Part shown: positions 26,523 to 34,782 of the stretch, piece by piece | Layout: the number at the start of each line of letters is the position of its first letter | Position numbering within the stretch: position 1 is the stretch's first letter | Assembly: GCF_024733555.1 (NCBI RefSeq) | Contig: NZ_JANIOF010000001.1 | Location: 372,001-436,000 of the forward strand | DNA: 64,000 bases | Reading direction: 5' to 3' | DNA from: Paenibacillus sp. SC116 | Lineage (GTDB): Bacteria > Bacillota > Bacilli > Paenibacillales > Paenibacillaceae | Made by a program: the position numbers and the translations under genes | Notes under the pieces: model-generated | Told to the model about the DNA's origin: nothing | The model's database searches: none | The model's input: only the letters and a program-made list of their open reading frames with translations

Positions 26523-26548
26523 GTATCTATTTGTATACTATACCACTT
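26523..26548 (-). promoter_or_regulatory. HxlR autoregulatory operator
   Basis: Second copy of GTATC-N2-TTTGTATACTATACCACTT, in the promoter region of the HxlR gene. The 19 bases 26530-26548 are identical to 24240-24258. Confidence 0.75.
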
Positions 26549-26745
26549 AAACGTATGTACATCCATAAATCACAGTAGCAACGACGTAGTAAGAGCTTGC
26601 TAATCGTACGAACTCTTATTAGAGTCATTGTATAAGCATTCATATGAGAACCTTTAGAATTGACGTGTTTTGAGTTCAATGTACATGACTATATGTAGCG
26701 TAAAAATGCTTAGCGGTGGACATTAAGTTATTGGAGGACTCAGCA

Positions 26746-28068
26746 ATGATAGAAGCTATGAAAATGTGGATTCAACGTTGGGAAGTAATCATAAGTCAGA
26801 TCGAGCAACAAGGTGCGAATGTGCATCCTTTAGCCGTTCAACCTGGTGCAGCTGAAGAGGAGATCAAGGAAGTAGAGGAGCGAATAGGCATTCCGCTTCC
26901 GTCCGTATTCCGCGAATTATTGAAACAGGGGGCATCAGAAGTAGGTGTGTATTGGTCTCTGCCTGATGAGGCCATGCTTCCTGAAGAGCTAAAAGAAAAG
27001 CCCTCTGGCGATTTTGGCTGGAGCTTGAGAGGGCTGGATTGGCCCTATTTCGGTGGTGATGAGGATGACCCAGATGAACGCTGCTATTTGCAGTTTTACA
27101 CAGCGGGAAACGGGGATGCATTACTAATCAAAATTGATGACGGTAAGGCAGATCCTGCTGTCTGGTACTGGGGACATGAGGATGGAGAGTTCGATTTATT
27201 AGCGCCCAGCTTTACCGAGTACGTCGAACGAGTGACGAGACTGGGCTGTATCGGTACAGATTGCGGGCAGCATCGACCATTTCTCAGGGAAGATGGCCTA
27301 GATCTACGATGCTCTAACGCTCAAGTATGGTTGAAGTGGCTTGATCGTTTCTTAACACTTACGTTAGAGCAGGCATCCGCAAATCTGGAAATGCTGCTTG
27401 AGTACGCTTCGATGCATGGAGCAGACGATCCAGATATCCAGGATGCGTTCGCGCGATTCGACCGATCCGAGGTATGCAGCCATTTAATATCTAAGTTGGA
27501 GCAAACGCTGCGGGCAGACCACCAGCAAGCTTGGGGTGAGATTATCGTGCGTGTATGTGCTTCTGAAGCTGTCAATTGGGTAAGATCGCTGTGGCATGGT
27601 GATGAGACATTCGCAGCGCAGACACGGGACTATTTAACCGCGCATTGTTTGCCTGAGGAAGAGGGTCTAACACTTGTGATTCGAGATATAGAAAGCCGTG
27701 AGGAGAAAGGATCTATTTATCCATACACGGCCTTACATAGATTGCGACATTTCCGCAATAGGAGCGTCATAAGTTGGATGAAGCCTTATGTCGCTTTTCC
27801 AATTGACGGTTGGGATTTGCTGCTGGCTGAATCGCAGCCAAGTGCGGAAGACTTGCTGGATTGGCTGAGCGGGAGCGATGCCGAGCGACAAACTGCGGTA
27901 CATGCGATATGCAAGATGATGAAGCAGCAAACCGTTCCTACGACTCTGGTACATGTGCAGCAATGGGAGCAGCTACTTTCTTATTGGCGTGACAAGGAAA
28001 TTTTGCGGAACAATAAACGAGTGTTTGATGAGGCTATCTCGGGGCTGTGCAGTTGGAATGCTTCCTAA
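26746..28068 (+). CDS. SMI1/KNR4 (SUKH) domain protein
   Basis: Residues about 25-160 form a SMI1/KNR4 domain: AAEEEIKEVEERIGIPLPSV, FRELLKQGASEVGVYWSL, then YLQFYTAGNGDALLIKIDD and PAVWYWGHEDGEFDLLAPSF. The remaining 280 residues are helical and unfamiliar, making it longer than a normal SUKH immunity protein. Members of this family often protect against polymorphic toxins, but no toxin gene is adjacent. ATG 26746 has TTGGAGGA 7 bases upstream; the longer frame lacks an RBS. Monocistronic with a terminator. Confidence 0.82.
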   Translation: MIEAMKMWIQRWEVIISQIEQQGANVHPLAVQPGAAEEEIKEVEERIGIPLPSVFRELLKQGASEVGVYWSLPDEAMLPEELKEKPSGDFGWSLRGLDWPYFGGDEDDPDERCYLQFYTAGNGDALLIKIDDGKADPAVWYWGHEDGEFDLLAPSFTEYVERVTRLGCIGTDCGQHRPFLREDGLDLRCSNAQVWLKWLDRFLTLTLEQASANLEMLLEYASMHGADDPDIQDAFARFDRSEVCSHLISKLEQTLRADHQQAWGEIIVRVCASEAVNWVRSLWHGDETFAAQTRDYLTAHCLPEEEGLTLVIRDIESREEKGSIYPYTALHRLRHFRNRSVISWMKPYVAFPIDGWDLLLAESQPSAEDLLDWLSGSDAERQTAVHAICKMMKQQTVPTTLVHVQQWEQLLSYWRDKEILRNNKRVFDEAISGLCSWNAS

Positions 28069-28101
28069 TTTTCTCTCAAACCAATCTTAATCACATGTCA
28101 G

Positions 28102-28137
28102 AAAAGGACACTCTTTATGAGCGTCCTTTTATTTTTT
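28102..28137 (+). terminator. Intrinsic terminator
   Basis: AAAAGGAC-a-CTC, loop TTTAT, GAG-c-GTCCTTTT followed by ATTTTTT. Confidence 0.85.
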
Positions 28138-28201
28138 CCTTTTCTGGGAAAAGTAACGGTAACACTTGTTATAAGGACAGCAGCTTAGAGGTGACTGATG
28201 T

Positions 28202-29614
28202 ATGGTATTTTCCAGTATCGTATTCCTATTTTTATTTTTGCCAGGTGTACTAACCATTTACTATGGGTTGTTGAGAGGCCGTCAGGCACGAAACATCTTT
28301 TTACTACTTGCGAGCTTGGTATTCTACGCATGGGGAGAACCTGTCTATGTACTGCTCATGATCGCGAGCTTTATGGGGAATTACGTCTTTGGCTTATGGG
28401 TACATGCCTATAGAGAGCAGAAGCAAGTAAGCCATATTGTCATCACGGTGATGCTTATTTATAACCTAGGTATTTTAGGTGTATTTAAATACTTGGGTTT
28501 TGCAATCGGGATTATAAATAACATGTTTCAAATGGATTTAGCGGTACCTCATTTAACGCTGCCAATTGGTATTTCATTTTACACCTTTCAAGGGATATCC
28601 TATGTCATCGATATTTATCGGCGTGATGCTGAGCCATTAACGAATCCGCTCGATGTGGGTTTGTACATTGCTTTATTTATGCAGCTCGTTGCTGGCCCCA
28701 TTGTGCGTTTTAAGACGGTTGCTAAGCAGATTTATGGAAGATGCGAAAATGAGAGTGATTTTGTCAAAGGGATCGGCCGTTTTATAGAGGGATTGGCTGT
28801 AAAGGTGCTGCTTGCCAATAACTTTGCGCTGCTCGCTGACACTGCATTCAGCCTTGAGGGATATAGGCTGTCCGTTATGCTTGCTTGGATGGGAGCTGTA
28901 GCGTATGGCTTGCAAATCTTCTTCGATTTTTCCGGTTATTCTGCTATGGCGATCGGACTTGCTAACATGTTTGGTTTTCACTTTGAAGAAAACTTTAATG
29001 TTCCGTATATTTCTCGTACCATTTCGGAATTTTGGCGCAGATGGCATATCTCTTTAGGAACTTGGTTCAGAGATAACGTGTACATACCGTTAGGCGGCAG
29101 CAGAGTGTCAAAATGGAAAGTAGTTCGCAATTTGTTCGTTGTATGGTTTTTGACAGGACTGTGGCATGGTGCAAACTGGACATTTTTGGTTTGGGGGCTG
29201 TATTTTTTCTTTTTTATCATGCTTGAGAAAATATTCGGATTGGAAGGTTATTTTGCAAAATATCGGGCGTTAGGGCATTTGTATGTCATTGTTGTCGTTC
29301 TTTTTGGATGGGTGTTATTTAGAGCGAATAGCATTACCCATGCGTTTGAATATATCCAATCCATGCTTGGTATGAACGGAAATGCAGCAGTAGGAGATGA
29401 AGCGATCTTTTATTTTCGTGAATATGTGATCTTGTTTATGATTGGCATCATCAGCTGTTTACCGCTTAAGAAGTGGGTATTGGAACGACACATGAATTGG
29501 ATGGGTCCTGCTGTTAGCTACACGTATCCAGTGGTTATGGCAGTGCTTTTACTCTTCTCGATTGCTTATTTGGTTAAAGGGAGCTACAATCCATTCATTT
29601 ATTTTAATTTTTAA
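28202..29614 (+). CDS. MBOAT O-acyltransferase (AlgI/DltB/PatA type)
   Basis: This is a membrane-bound O-acyltransferase that passes acetyl groups across the membrane to an extracellular polysaccharide. About ten membrane segments; conserved blocks are FYAWGEPVYVLLM, LPIGISFYTFQGISYVIDIYR, FFDFSGYSAMAIGLANMFG, FWRRWHISLGTWFRDNVYIPLGG and the catalytic His in TGLWHGANWTFLVWGLY. The 470 residues match AlgI. RBS GAGGTGA stands 7 bases before the ATG. The next gene, 18 bases downstream, is an AlgX/AlgJ-like partner, the normal pairing for polysaccharide O-acetylation. Confidence 0.93.
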   Translation: MVFSSIVFLFLFLPGVLTIYYGLLRGRQARNIFLLLASLVFYAWGEPVYVLLMIASFMGNYVFGLWVHAYREQKQVSHIVITVMLIYNLGILGVFKYLGFAIGIINNMFQMDLAVPHLTLPIGISFYTFQGISYVIDIYRRDAEPLTNPLDVGLYIALFMQLVAGPIVRFKTVAKQIYGRCENESDFVKGIGRFIEGLAVKVLLANNFALLADTAFSLEGYRLSVMLAWMGAVAYGLQIFFDFSGYSAMAIGLANMFGFHFEENFNVPYISRTISEFWRRWHISLGTWFRDNVYIPLGGSRVSKWKVVRNLFVVWFLTGLWHGANWTFLVWGLYFFFFIMLEKIFGLEGYFAKYRALGHLYVIVVVLFGWVLFRANSITHAFEYIQSMLGMNGNAAVGDEAIFYFREYVILFMIGIISCLPLKKWVLERHMNWMGPAVSYTYPVVMAVLLLFSIAYLVKGSYNPFIYFNF

Positions 29615-29632
29615 TGTAAGGAGAAGGAACCT

Positions 29633-30925
29633 ATGGTTATGGAGCAAGAAGAACAGGAGAAGGAACAGTCTACTCGAAATCGTTTTAGAAATCGACTCAT
29701 CATTATGTTGTTCTGTTTGTTTTTATCCCTCAGTGGCTTGTTCACAATCATAGGAAATGCGAAAAAATTAAGTTCCATGGTAAAGGCGGTTCTGAAGGAA
29801 AATGCTGCGTCTACCCACGAATTTGATGGTAGGATCGGTAAATTAACAAAAGGGATCGAGGAGAATATTTCAAGTGGCTTTATAGCGAAGGAGAAATACA
29901 TTGATTTGGTTGGCCTTGCAGACCGAATGTTAGGCAAGCAATATATTAACGATGTGGACCCAAAGAAAAATATCGTAAAGGATAATCACGGCTTACTTCA
30001 CTTTTTGACACGGAGGATGAAAACGAAAGAAGTGACAGATCAGCTTGCCCATTTAAATGAATGGTTGAAGATCAAGCATATCCCGCTTCTTTATGTACAA
30101 ACTCCATTAAAGGTCAAACCTAGATTTACACAACTGCCGCCATCTATCGAGGATTTCTCCAATTCCAACTCTAATACCTTTTTAGCTGGATTATCGACAG
30201 GCGGTGTAGATTATGTTGATCTAAGGAGCGAGGCTAGCAGAGCGCAGATGAATCCTGCGCTAATGTTTTATCGTACCGATCATCATTGGACAAACCAAAC
30301 GGCGTTCTGGGCTGTCCGCAAAGTGGTTGAGAAGCTGGATGAAGATTACGGCCTAAGTTTAGATCCAGACCGTTTCTATACAGATCCAGCTAATTTCACC
30401 TATAGGACCTATGAACATGTCTTTTTAGGTTCGCAAGGAAGACGCGTAGGCAAGTATTATGGGGGTGTCGATGATTACACGTTGATTGCACCTGATTTTG
30501 CGACAAAGTATAAGATCGGCATCAACAAGAATGGGCGCTCTTTGTCGATAAGGGAAGGGAGCTTTGCAGACACCATACTTGCCAAAGAACTATTGGATAT
30601 GTCCAGTTCTGTATACAAAAACCGCTATGCAGCTTACTTTGGCGCAGATTATCGTGAAGTTCAAATAACAAATCAAAATGCGCAAAATCAATTGAAAATG
30701 GTGATTGTCAAGGATTCTTTTGGCCTGCCTTTTACTGCATTTTTGTCTACCATGGTCAATGAAATTCGGATGATTGATTTACGTTACTTCTCTCATGAAC
30801 AGTTACTAGCTTACATTAACGATTTTCATCCTGATGCTGTGCTGTTTGTGTATAAAGGGATCGGAATACGTTATAATCTGATTACCGAGATTTTGAGGAT
30901 GTCACGCAGCTTCGTTCAGGAATAG
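29633..30925 (+). CDS. AlgX/AlgJ-like SGNH O-acetyltransferase (DHHW family)
   Basis: This is the probable extracytoplasmic acetyltransferase partner of the MBOAT protein. One N-terminal signal anchor (about residues 22-40) follows a charged cytoplasmic head of EEQEKEQ type. The catalytic SGNH-like elements are FYRTDHHWTNQTAFWAV (DxH) and MVIVKDSFGLPF, where Ser is the nucleophile, as in AlgX/AlgJ. The substrate polymer is unknown: a secondary cell wall polymer or exopolysaccharide is likely. GGAGAAGGA precedes the ATG. Confidence 0.88.
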   Translation: MVMEQEEQEKEQSTRNRFRNRLIIMLFCLFLSLSGLFTIIGNAKKLSSMVKAVLKENAASTHEFDGRIGKLTKGIEENISSGFIAKEKYIDLVGLADRMLGKQYINDVDPKKNIVKDNHGLLHFLTRRMKTKEVTDQLAHLNEWLKIKHIPLLYVQTPLKVKPRFTQLPPSIEDFSNSNSNTFLAGLSTGGVDYVDLRSEASRAQMNPALMFYRTDHHWTNQTAFWAVRKVVEKLDEDYGLSLDPDRFYTDPANFTYRTYEHVFLGSQGRRVGKYYGGVDDYTLIAPDFATKYKIGINKNGRSLSIREGSFADTILAKELLDMSSSVYKNRYAAYFGADYREVQITNQNAQNQLKMVIVKDSFGLPFTAFLSTMVNEIRMIDLRYFSHEQLLAYINDFHPDAVLFVYKGIGIRYNLITEILRMSRSFVQE

Positions 30926-30946
30926 AGTTGATTTGAGGTGATGATG

Positions 30947-31801
30947 GTGCGAAGTAAACAAGAAATGATGGATGTAGGCATGCAATTTGCGCGCAACTGT
31001 GAACAAATTAGAATGTTTACACTGGAAGGTTCACTAACAAATGTGAATATACCACCAGACGAGTTTCAGGATTATGATTTTAGTTATTTTGTAACGGACA
31101 TGGACTATTTCAAGAAAAATGATGACTGGCTAGACTATTTTGGTCAACGAATTATTTTACAAAAGCCAGAAGATATGGAATTGTTTCCTGCTGAACTAGG
31201 GAACTGGTTCTCCTACCTCATGATCTTTGAGGATGGAACGAAGATGGATCTGACGCTTATTCCTCTTGAGGAATACAAGGACTATTTTGCAAATAGCGAT
31301 GGACTAGTTGAAGTATTATTGGACAAAGATAACCTTATCCAAGAGCCTGTCATTCCCACGGACAGCATGTATCATATTCAAAAGCCTAGTCAGCGCTCCT
31401 TTGATGACTGTTGTAATGAGTTCTGGATGTCATCGACTTATGTAGCGAAAGGTTTAGCCAGAAATGAAAGTTTATTTGCGGCCGATATGATGAATCAGGT
31501 TTTCCGTCCACAGTTACTTACGATGCTCCGTTGGAAGGTAGGGATAGAGACAGGCTTTTCGTTAAGTGTAGGGAAGTCAGATAAATTTTTGATGAAATAT
31601 GTAAGTGATGAAGTTTGGGTTAGGCTGCTATCTACATATGACATGAGTTCTCAATCGAAAATGTGGGAAGCGCTTTATACAAGCTGTGATTTATTCAGGG
31701 AAACGTCTCAATTAATCGCAGCACAACTAGGATACAGCTATTCTGATTATGATGAAAAAGTAAGCACTTATTTGGATCGTATTCGTCAACAATATGCCTA
31801 A
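30947..31801 (+). CDS. aadK: Aminoglycoside 6-adenylyltransferase, AadK-like
   Basis: This nucleotidyltransferase would adenylylate streptomycin at the 6 position. Conserved parts: FTLEGSLTNVNIPPDEFQDY, DFSYFVTDMDYF, MELFPAELGNWFSY, DGTKMDLTLIPLEEYKDYF and DDCCNEFWMSSTYVAKGLAR. GTG 30947 gives 284 residues and an N-terminus MRSKQEMMD that matches B. subtilis AadK, with GAGGTG 6 bases before; ATG 30944 and others just upstream are alternatives. It follows the AlgX-like gene by 21 bases with no terminator, so it may be co-transcribed with the polysaccharide genes, an odd pairing. Intrinsic low-level resistance is inferred. Confidence 0.92.
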   Translation: MRSKQEMMDVGMQFARNCEQIRMFTLEGSLTNVNIPPDEFQDYDFSYFVTDMDYFKKNDDWLDYFGQRIILQKPEDMELFPAELGNWFSYLMIFEDGTKMDLTLIPLEEYKDYFANSDGLVEVLLDKDNLIQEPVIPTDSMYHIQKPSQRSFDDCCNEFWMSSTYVAKGLARNESLFAADMMNQVFRPQLLTMLRWKVGIETGFSLSVGKSDKFLMKYVSDEVWVRLLSTYDMSSQSKMWEALYTSCDLFRETSQLIAAQLGYSYSDYDEKVSTYLDRIRQQYA

Positions 31802-31827
31802 CAAGTATATTTGCATCGTCAACAGTG

Positions 31828-31856
31828 CACCTTGTAGTTAGAGGTGGTTTTTTATT
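31828..31856 (+). terminator. Weak intrinsic terminator after aadK
   Basis: CACCT, 9-base loop, AGGTG and GTTTTTTA; only five base pairs, so modest confidence. Confidence 0.45.
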
Positions 31857-31915
31857 ATTGTTTGTTTTGAAAGAACATGTAGCAGCGCAATATTAGGTTG
31901 AAAAGAAATGCGTAG

Positions 31916-31962
31916 TTGACAGAAGATAGGATGCACATTATATTAAATGCATGCACATGCAT
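31916..31962 (+). promoter_or_regulatory. namA promoter with a start-point palindrome
   Basis: TTGACA (31916-31921), 17 bp, TATATT (31939-31944) is a near-consensus promoter. Directly after the -10 is the dyad ATGCATG-ca-CATGCAT (31947-31962), placed to block transcription start. The cognate repressor is unknown. Confidence 0.75.
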
Positions 31963-32014
31963 GTAACTTCAATGACCACGATATATATAATTTTGATATA
32001 AGAGGAGAGTTATC

Positions 32015-33067
32015 ATGGATCATTTATTTACCCCTTACGAATTAAAGGATTTGAAATTGAAAAACCGCGTCGTTATGCCTCCGATGTGTCAATATTCTGT
32101 CACGAACAAAGACGGGATCGCAACCGATTGGCATTACAATCATTATGTGAGTAGAGCTATTGGCGGAACGGGATTAATTATTATCGAAATGACCGATGTT
32201 GAGCCAGATGGACGAATTTCCGATTATGATCTTGGTATATGGTCTGATGATCATATTGCGCCATTGGCAAAAATAGTGGAGGCTTGCCACGCTTATGGGG
32301 CAAAAGTAGGTATTCAAATTGCCCATGCAGGACGTAAAGCAGAAGATGCGGAAGTTCCTGTAGCGCCATCAGCGATTCCATTCGGTCCTGAATCTAAAAC
32401 GCCTAGAGAATTGACGACTGTAGAAGTGAAGGAAATGGTCGAGAAATTCAGACTGGGTGTAGAACGTGCTGTCAAAGCGGGATTTGATGTCATCGAGCTT
32501 CACGGTGCACATGGTTATCTGATACATCAGTTCCACTCGCCATTATCAAACCAGCGCACAGATGAATATGGAAAGGATGTAACACTGTTCGGTCGTGAAG
32601 TTATACGTGCAGCGAAAAGTGTAATGCCCGAAGAAATGCCCTTGATCATGCGTATTTCCGCTAGAGAATATGTACAGGGTGGATACGGAATTGAGGAAAG
32701 CTTACGCTTCAGCAAAGCGTATCAAGAAGCAGGGGCAGACATTTTCCATATCAGTACTGGAGGCGAAGGTTCAATTGGGGTAGGACCAATTGCAATGAAT
32801 GACAAACCAGGGTCCCATGCTGCCTACCAAGTGCCATTTGCAAGAACGATCAAGCATCAGCTAAACGTTCCTGTTATTGCAGTTGGCAGATTGGATGAGC
32901 CAGCACTTGCGGATGCAGTCATTGGCAATGAAGATGCAGATCTCGTTGCAGTAGGGCGAGGGATGCTGAGAAATCCATACTGGACGCTAGAGGCAGCTCA
33001 CCAACTTCATAAACAGACGGATGTTCCTCGACAATATCAATTCGGATTTCCTAAATGGAACAAATAA
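32015..33067 (+). CDS. namA: Old yellow enzyme, NADPH dehydrogenase NamA/YqjM-like
   Basis: This is an FMN-dependent ene-reductase of the old yellow enzyme family, acting on electrophilic enones, nitro compounds and quinones in the cytoplasm. The N-terminus FTPYELKDLKLKNRVVMPPM followed by CQYS (the regulatory Cys of YqjM), IQIAHAGRKA, the substrate-binding ELHGAHGYLIHQFHSPLSN (His pair) and the C-terminal VAVGRGMLRNPYW are diagnostic. The 350 residues are close to B. subtilis NamA (338). The promoter carries a perfect palindrome at the start point, suggesting strong inducible repression. The MarR gene downstream has its own signals. Confidence 0.95.
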   Translation: MDHLFTPYELKDLKLKNRVVMPPMCQYSVTNKDGIATDWHYNHYVSRAIGGTGLIIIEMTDVEPDGRISDYDLGIWSDDHIAPLAKIVEACHAYGAKVGIQIAHAGRKAEDAEVPVAPSAIPFGPESKTPRELTTVEVKEMVEKFRLGVERAVKAGFDVIELHGAHGYLIHQFHSPLSNQRTDEYGKDVTLFGREVIRAAKSVMPEEMPLIMRISAREYVQGGYGIEESLRFSKAYQEAGADIFHISTGGEGSIGVGPIAMNDKPGSHAAYQVPFARTIKHQLNVPVIAVGRLDEPALADAVIGNEDADLVAVGRGMLRNPYWTLEAAHQLHKQTDVPRQYQFGFPKWNK

Positions 33068-33087
33068 AGTTGCAGTTAAAATTATTG

Positions 33088-33124
33088 AGAGACCAGTCAA
33101 TTCGTTTTGACGGTCTCTTTTTAT
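33088..33124 (+). terminator. Intrinsic terminator after namA
   Basis: AGAGACC-a-GTCAA, short loop, TTGACGGTCTCT then TTTTT. Confidence 0.85.
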
Positions 33125-33247
33125 AACAGGGACCACTTACAAGCGCTATCCAATCGATTCTACTTGACGGTTGATGTTATAATTTGTACAGGTAAGATAG
33201 AGTGAATATATTGATCAGCAGCTTGACGCTCAGGAAGGAACTATGAG

Positions 33248-33691
33248 ATGGACAACGTTCTTAACAATGACTTGATATCGAATTGGCTGACCCTAACACA
33301 AATACAAATGAACGTAGCCAATGAATTGGAAGCGCATTTGCAGGCGAATTATCAGCTGTCATTAAAAGAATTTTATTTGCTATTATCGCTGTCTGAGGCT
33401 CCAGGCAAGAAACTAAAGCTGCAGCAGCTAGAATCCATGGTTGGACTAAGTCAAAGCGCCGTATCCAGACTTGTAAGCCGCTTTGAAGCCAAAGGTTGTG
33501 GAGCACTGCAACGAATTAGCTGTGATGATGATCGCAGAAGCATATACACTTCACTAACCCCATACGGTCAAGACAAGATTGACAGGGCGTTAGCAGCGTT
33601 TGAAGAAATTCTGTTATCTATCTTCCCTGAGCAGCAAGTAGAGCAATTGCTGCAACAGATGTTACATTTTAAGCAGAGCAAGTCTGAGTAA
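33248..33691 (+). CDS. MarR family transcriptional regulator
   Basis: This is a winged-helix regulator of 147 residues: LKEFYLLLSLSEAPGKKLKL, QQLESMVGLSQSAVSRLVSR (recognition helix), then the wing ALQRISCDDDRRSIYTSLTPYG. ATG 33248 has AGGAAGG 9 bases upstream. It lies downstream of namA but beyond a terminator, so it has its own promoter; its targets are not evident, and the namA palindrome is one candidate. The terminator hairpin starts at its stop codon. Confidence 0.92.
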   Translation: MDNVLNNDLISNWLTLTQIQMNVANELEAHLQANYQLSLKEFYLLLSLSEAPGKKLKLQQLESMVGLSQSAVSRLVSRFEAKGCGALQRISCDDDRRSIYTSLTPYGQDKIDRALAAFEEILLSIFPEQQVEQLLQQMLHFKQSKSE

Positions 33692-33714
33692 AGCCCAGTA
33701 TGGGCTTTTTTTAT
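33691..33714 (+). terminator. Intrinsic terminator at the marR stop
   Basis: AAGCCCA-gta-TGGGCTT and seven T; the first base of the stem is the last base of the stop codon. Confidence 0.85.
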
Positions 33715-33735
33715 AGGTAAAGGTATTGGAACGGT

Positions 33736-34434
33736 TTATTCTATCAATCCCAATGCCTCATAAATGTGCTGTGAGACGACTCCATCTTGTATCATACGCT
33801 GGTCGCGTTGGAATTTCTTCAAGGCTGATGTTGTGCTGGCACGAAATTTTCCGTTGCATATCCCGTCAAAATATCCTGCGCTCTTCAAGCGGCTTTGAAT
33901 CAGCAGTACATCTCCGCCAACATCACCCTCTGCTAAATCCCGAGGACTATCTTTTGGAGCTCCCAATACATGGCCATAAATAGTTACCTTCGTACCAATC
34001 GGAATCATTTCATACAGCTCAAGAACATCACGATTAAACATACGAATGCAACCGTGGCTCATATGTTGGCCAATGGAGTACGGCTTATTCGTGCCATGAA
34101 TGCCATAGTTGCCCCAAGGAACGTTTAACCCCAGCCATCTTGGACCAAAGGAAGGTCCCCAGTCTGTTCCCTTATAAGTAATGTAATATACGCCAATAGG
34201 AGTAGGGGTCGATGGGTTTCCTACAGCAACGGGATACGCTTTAATTTGCTGGCCTCGTACTCGAACAATCAAACGATTTCTTTGCGGATATACTTCGATC
34301 GTATAAATAGATTGTTCTGCTGCGATTGGCCGTAACGGGTAGGCATATGCAGCGATGGGGCTAATTGCTAAAATGATGCTTATGATAATAATAAAAAAAG
34401 CAATGGATCGAAGTGGAAAGTAGATAGTTTGCAT
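33736..34434 (-). CDS. L,D-transpeptidase (YkuD) with C-terminal peptidoglycan-binding domain
   Basis: This is an exported L,D-transpeptidase that makes 3-3 crosslinks or modifies peptidoglycan. A signal peptide (SIAFFIIIISIILAISPIAAYA) leads into the YkuD domain, with His 113 in GIHGTNKPYS and the catalytic motif HMSHGCIRM (His 127, Cys 129). Residues about 175-230 form a PG_binding_1 domain (DVLLIQSRLKSAGYFDG...STTSALKKFQRDQ). Unlike YkuD itself it lacks an N-terminal LysM. ATG 34434 starts the signal peptide and follows GGTGA; 34482 is a less likely start. Confidence 0.92.
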   Translation of the reverse strand: MQTIYFPLRSIAFFIIIISIILAISPIAAYAYPLRPIAAEQSIYTIEVYPQRNRLIVRVRGQQIKAYPVAVGNPSTPTPIGVYYITYKGTDWGPSFGPRWLGLNVPWGNYGIHGTNKPYSIGQHMSHGCIRMFNRDVLELYEMIPIGTKVTIYGHVLGAPKDSPRDLAEGDVGGDVLLIQSRLKSAGYFDGICNGKFRASTTSALKKFQRDQRMIQDGVVSQHIYEALGLIE

Positions 34435-34544
34435 TTTTTCACCACAATTCAGGTATATAGATACTTTTCTAGATTGTCCCAATATTCGACATTCATGCGC
34501 TTCTTGGAGCCATGTTTATTTCCCTAGATTCACCAATATGAGTT

Positions 34545-34682
34545 ATGGCAGAATGGAAAAAGTTCGATACAAGAGCGACTATTCCTTATGTGCAGTCACT
34601 AAGCCCTGGGTATAAGGGTATACGACCTGTTGATTATGGTGCGGAGCACCGGCTTGATTTTTGGAAGAGCATGACTCCATAG
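34545..34682 (+). pseudogene. Short 45-codon frame, possible gene remnant
   Basis: An ATG-to-TAG frame coding MAEWKKFDTRATIPYVQSLS... and ending DYGAEHRLDFWKSMTP. The composition is protein-like but there is no RBS and the family is not recognised. It may be a remnant of a deleted gene between the transpeptidase and the phosphotransferase. Nothing else is supported in 34435-34782. Confidence 0.3.
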
Positions 34683-34782
34683 TAAGCTATGATAGGATGC
34701 GAATTCATCATAAAACCGAACATTTGCTTACTCATTGTTGTGAAAATGAAGCAGTAAGAGTATAGGAGGATGGGAGGAACTT

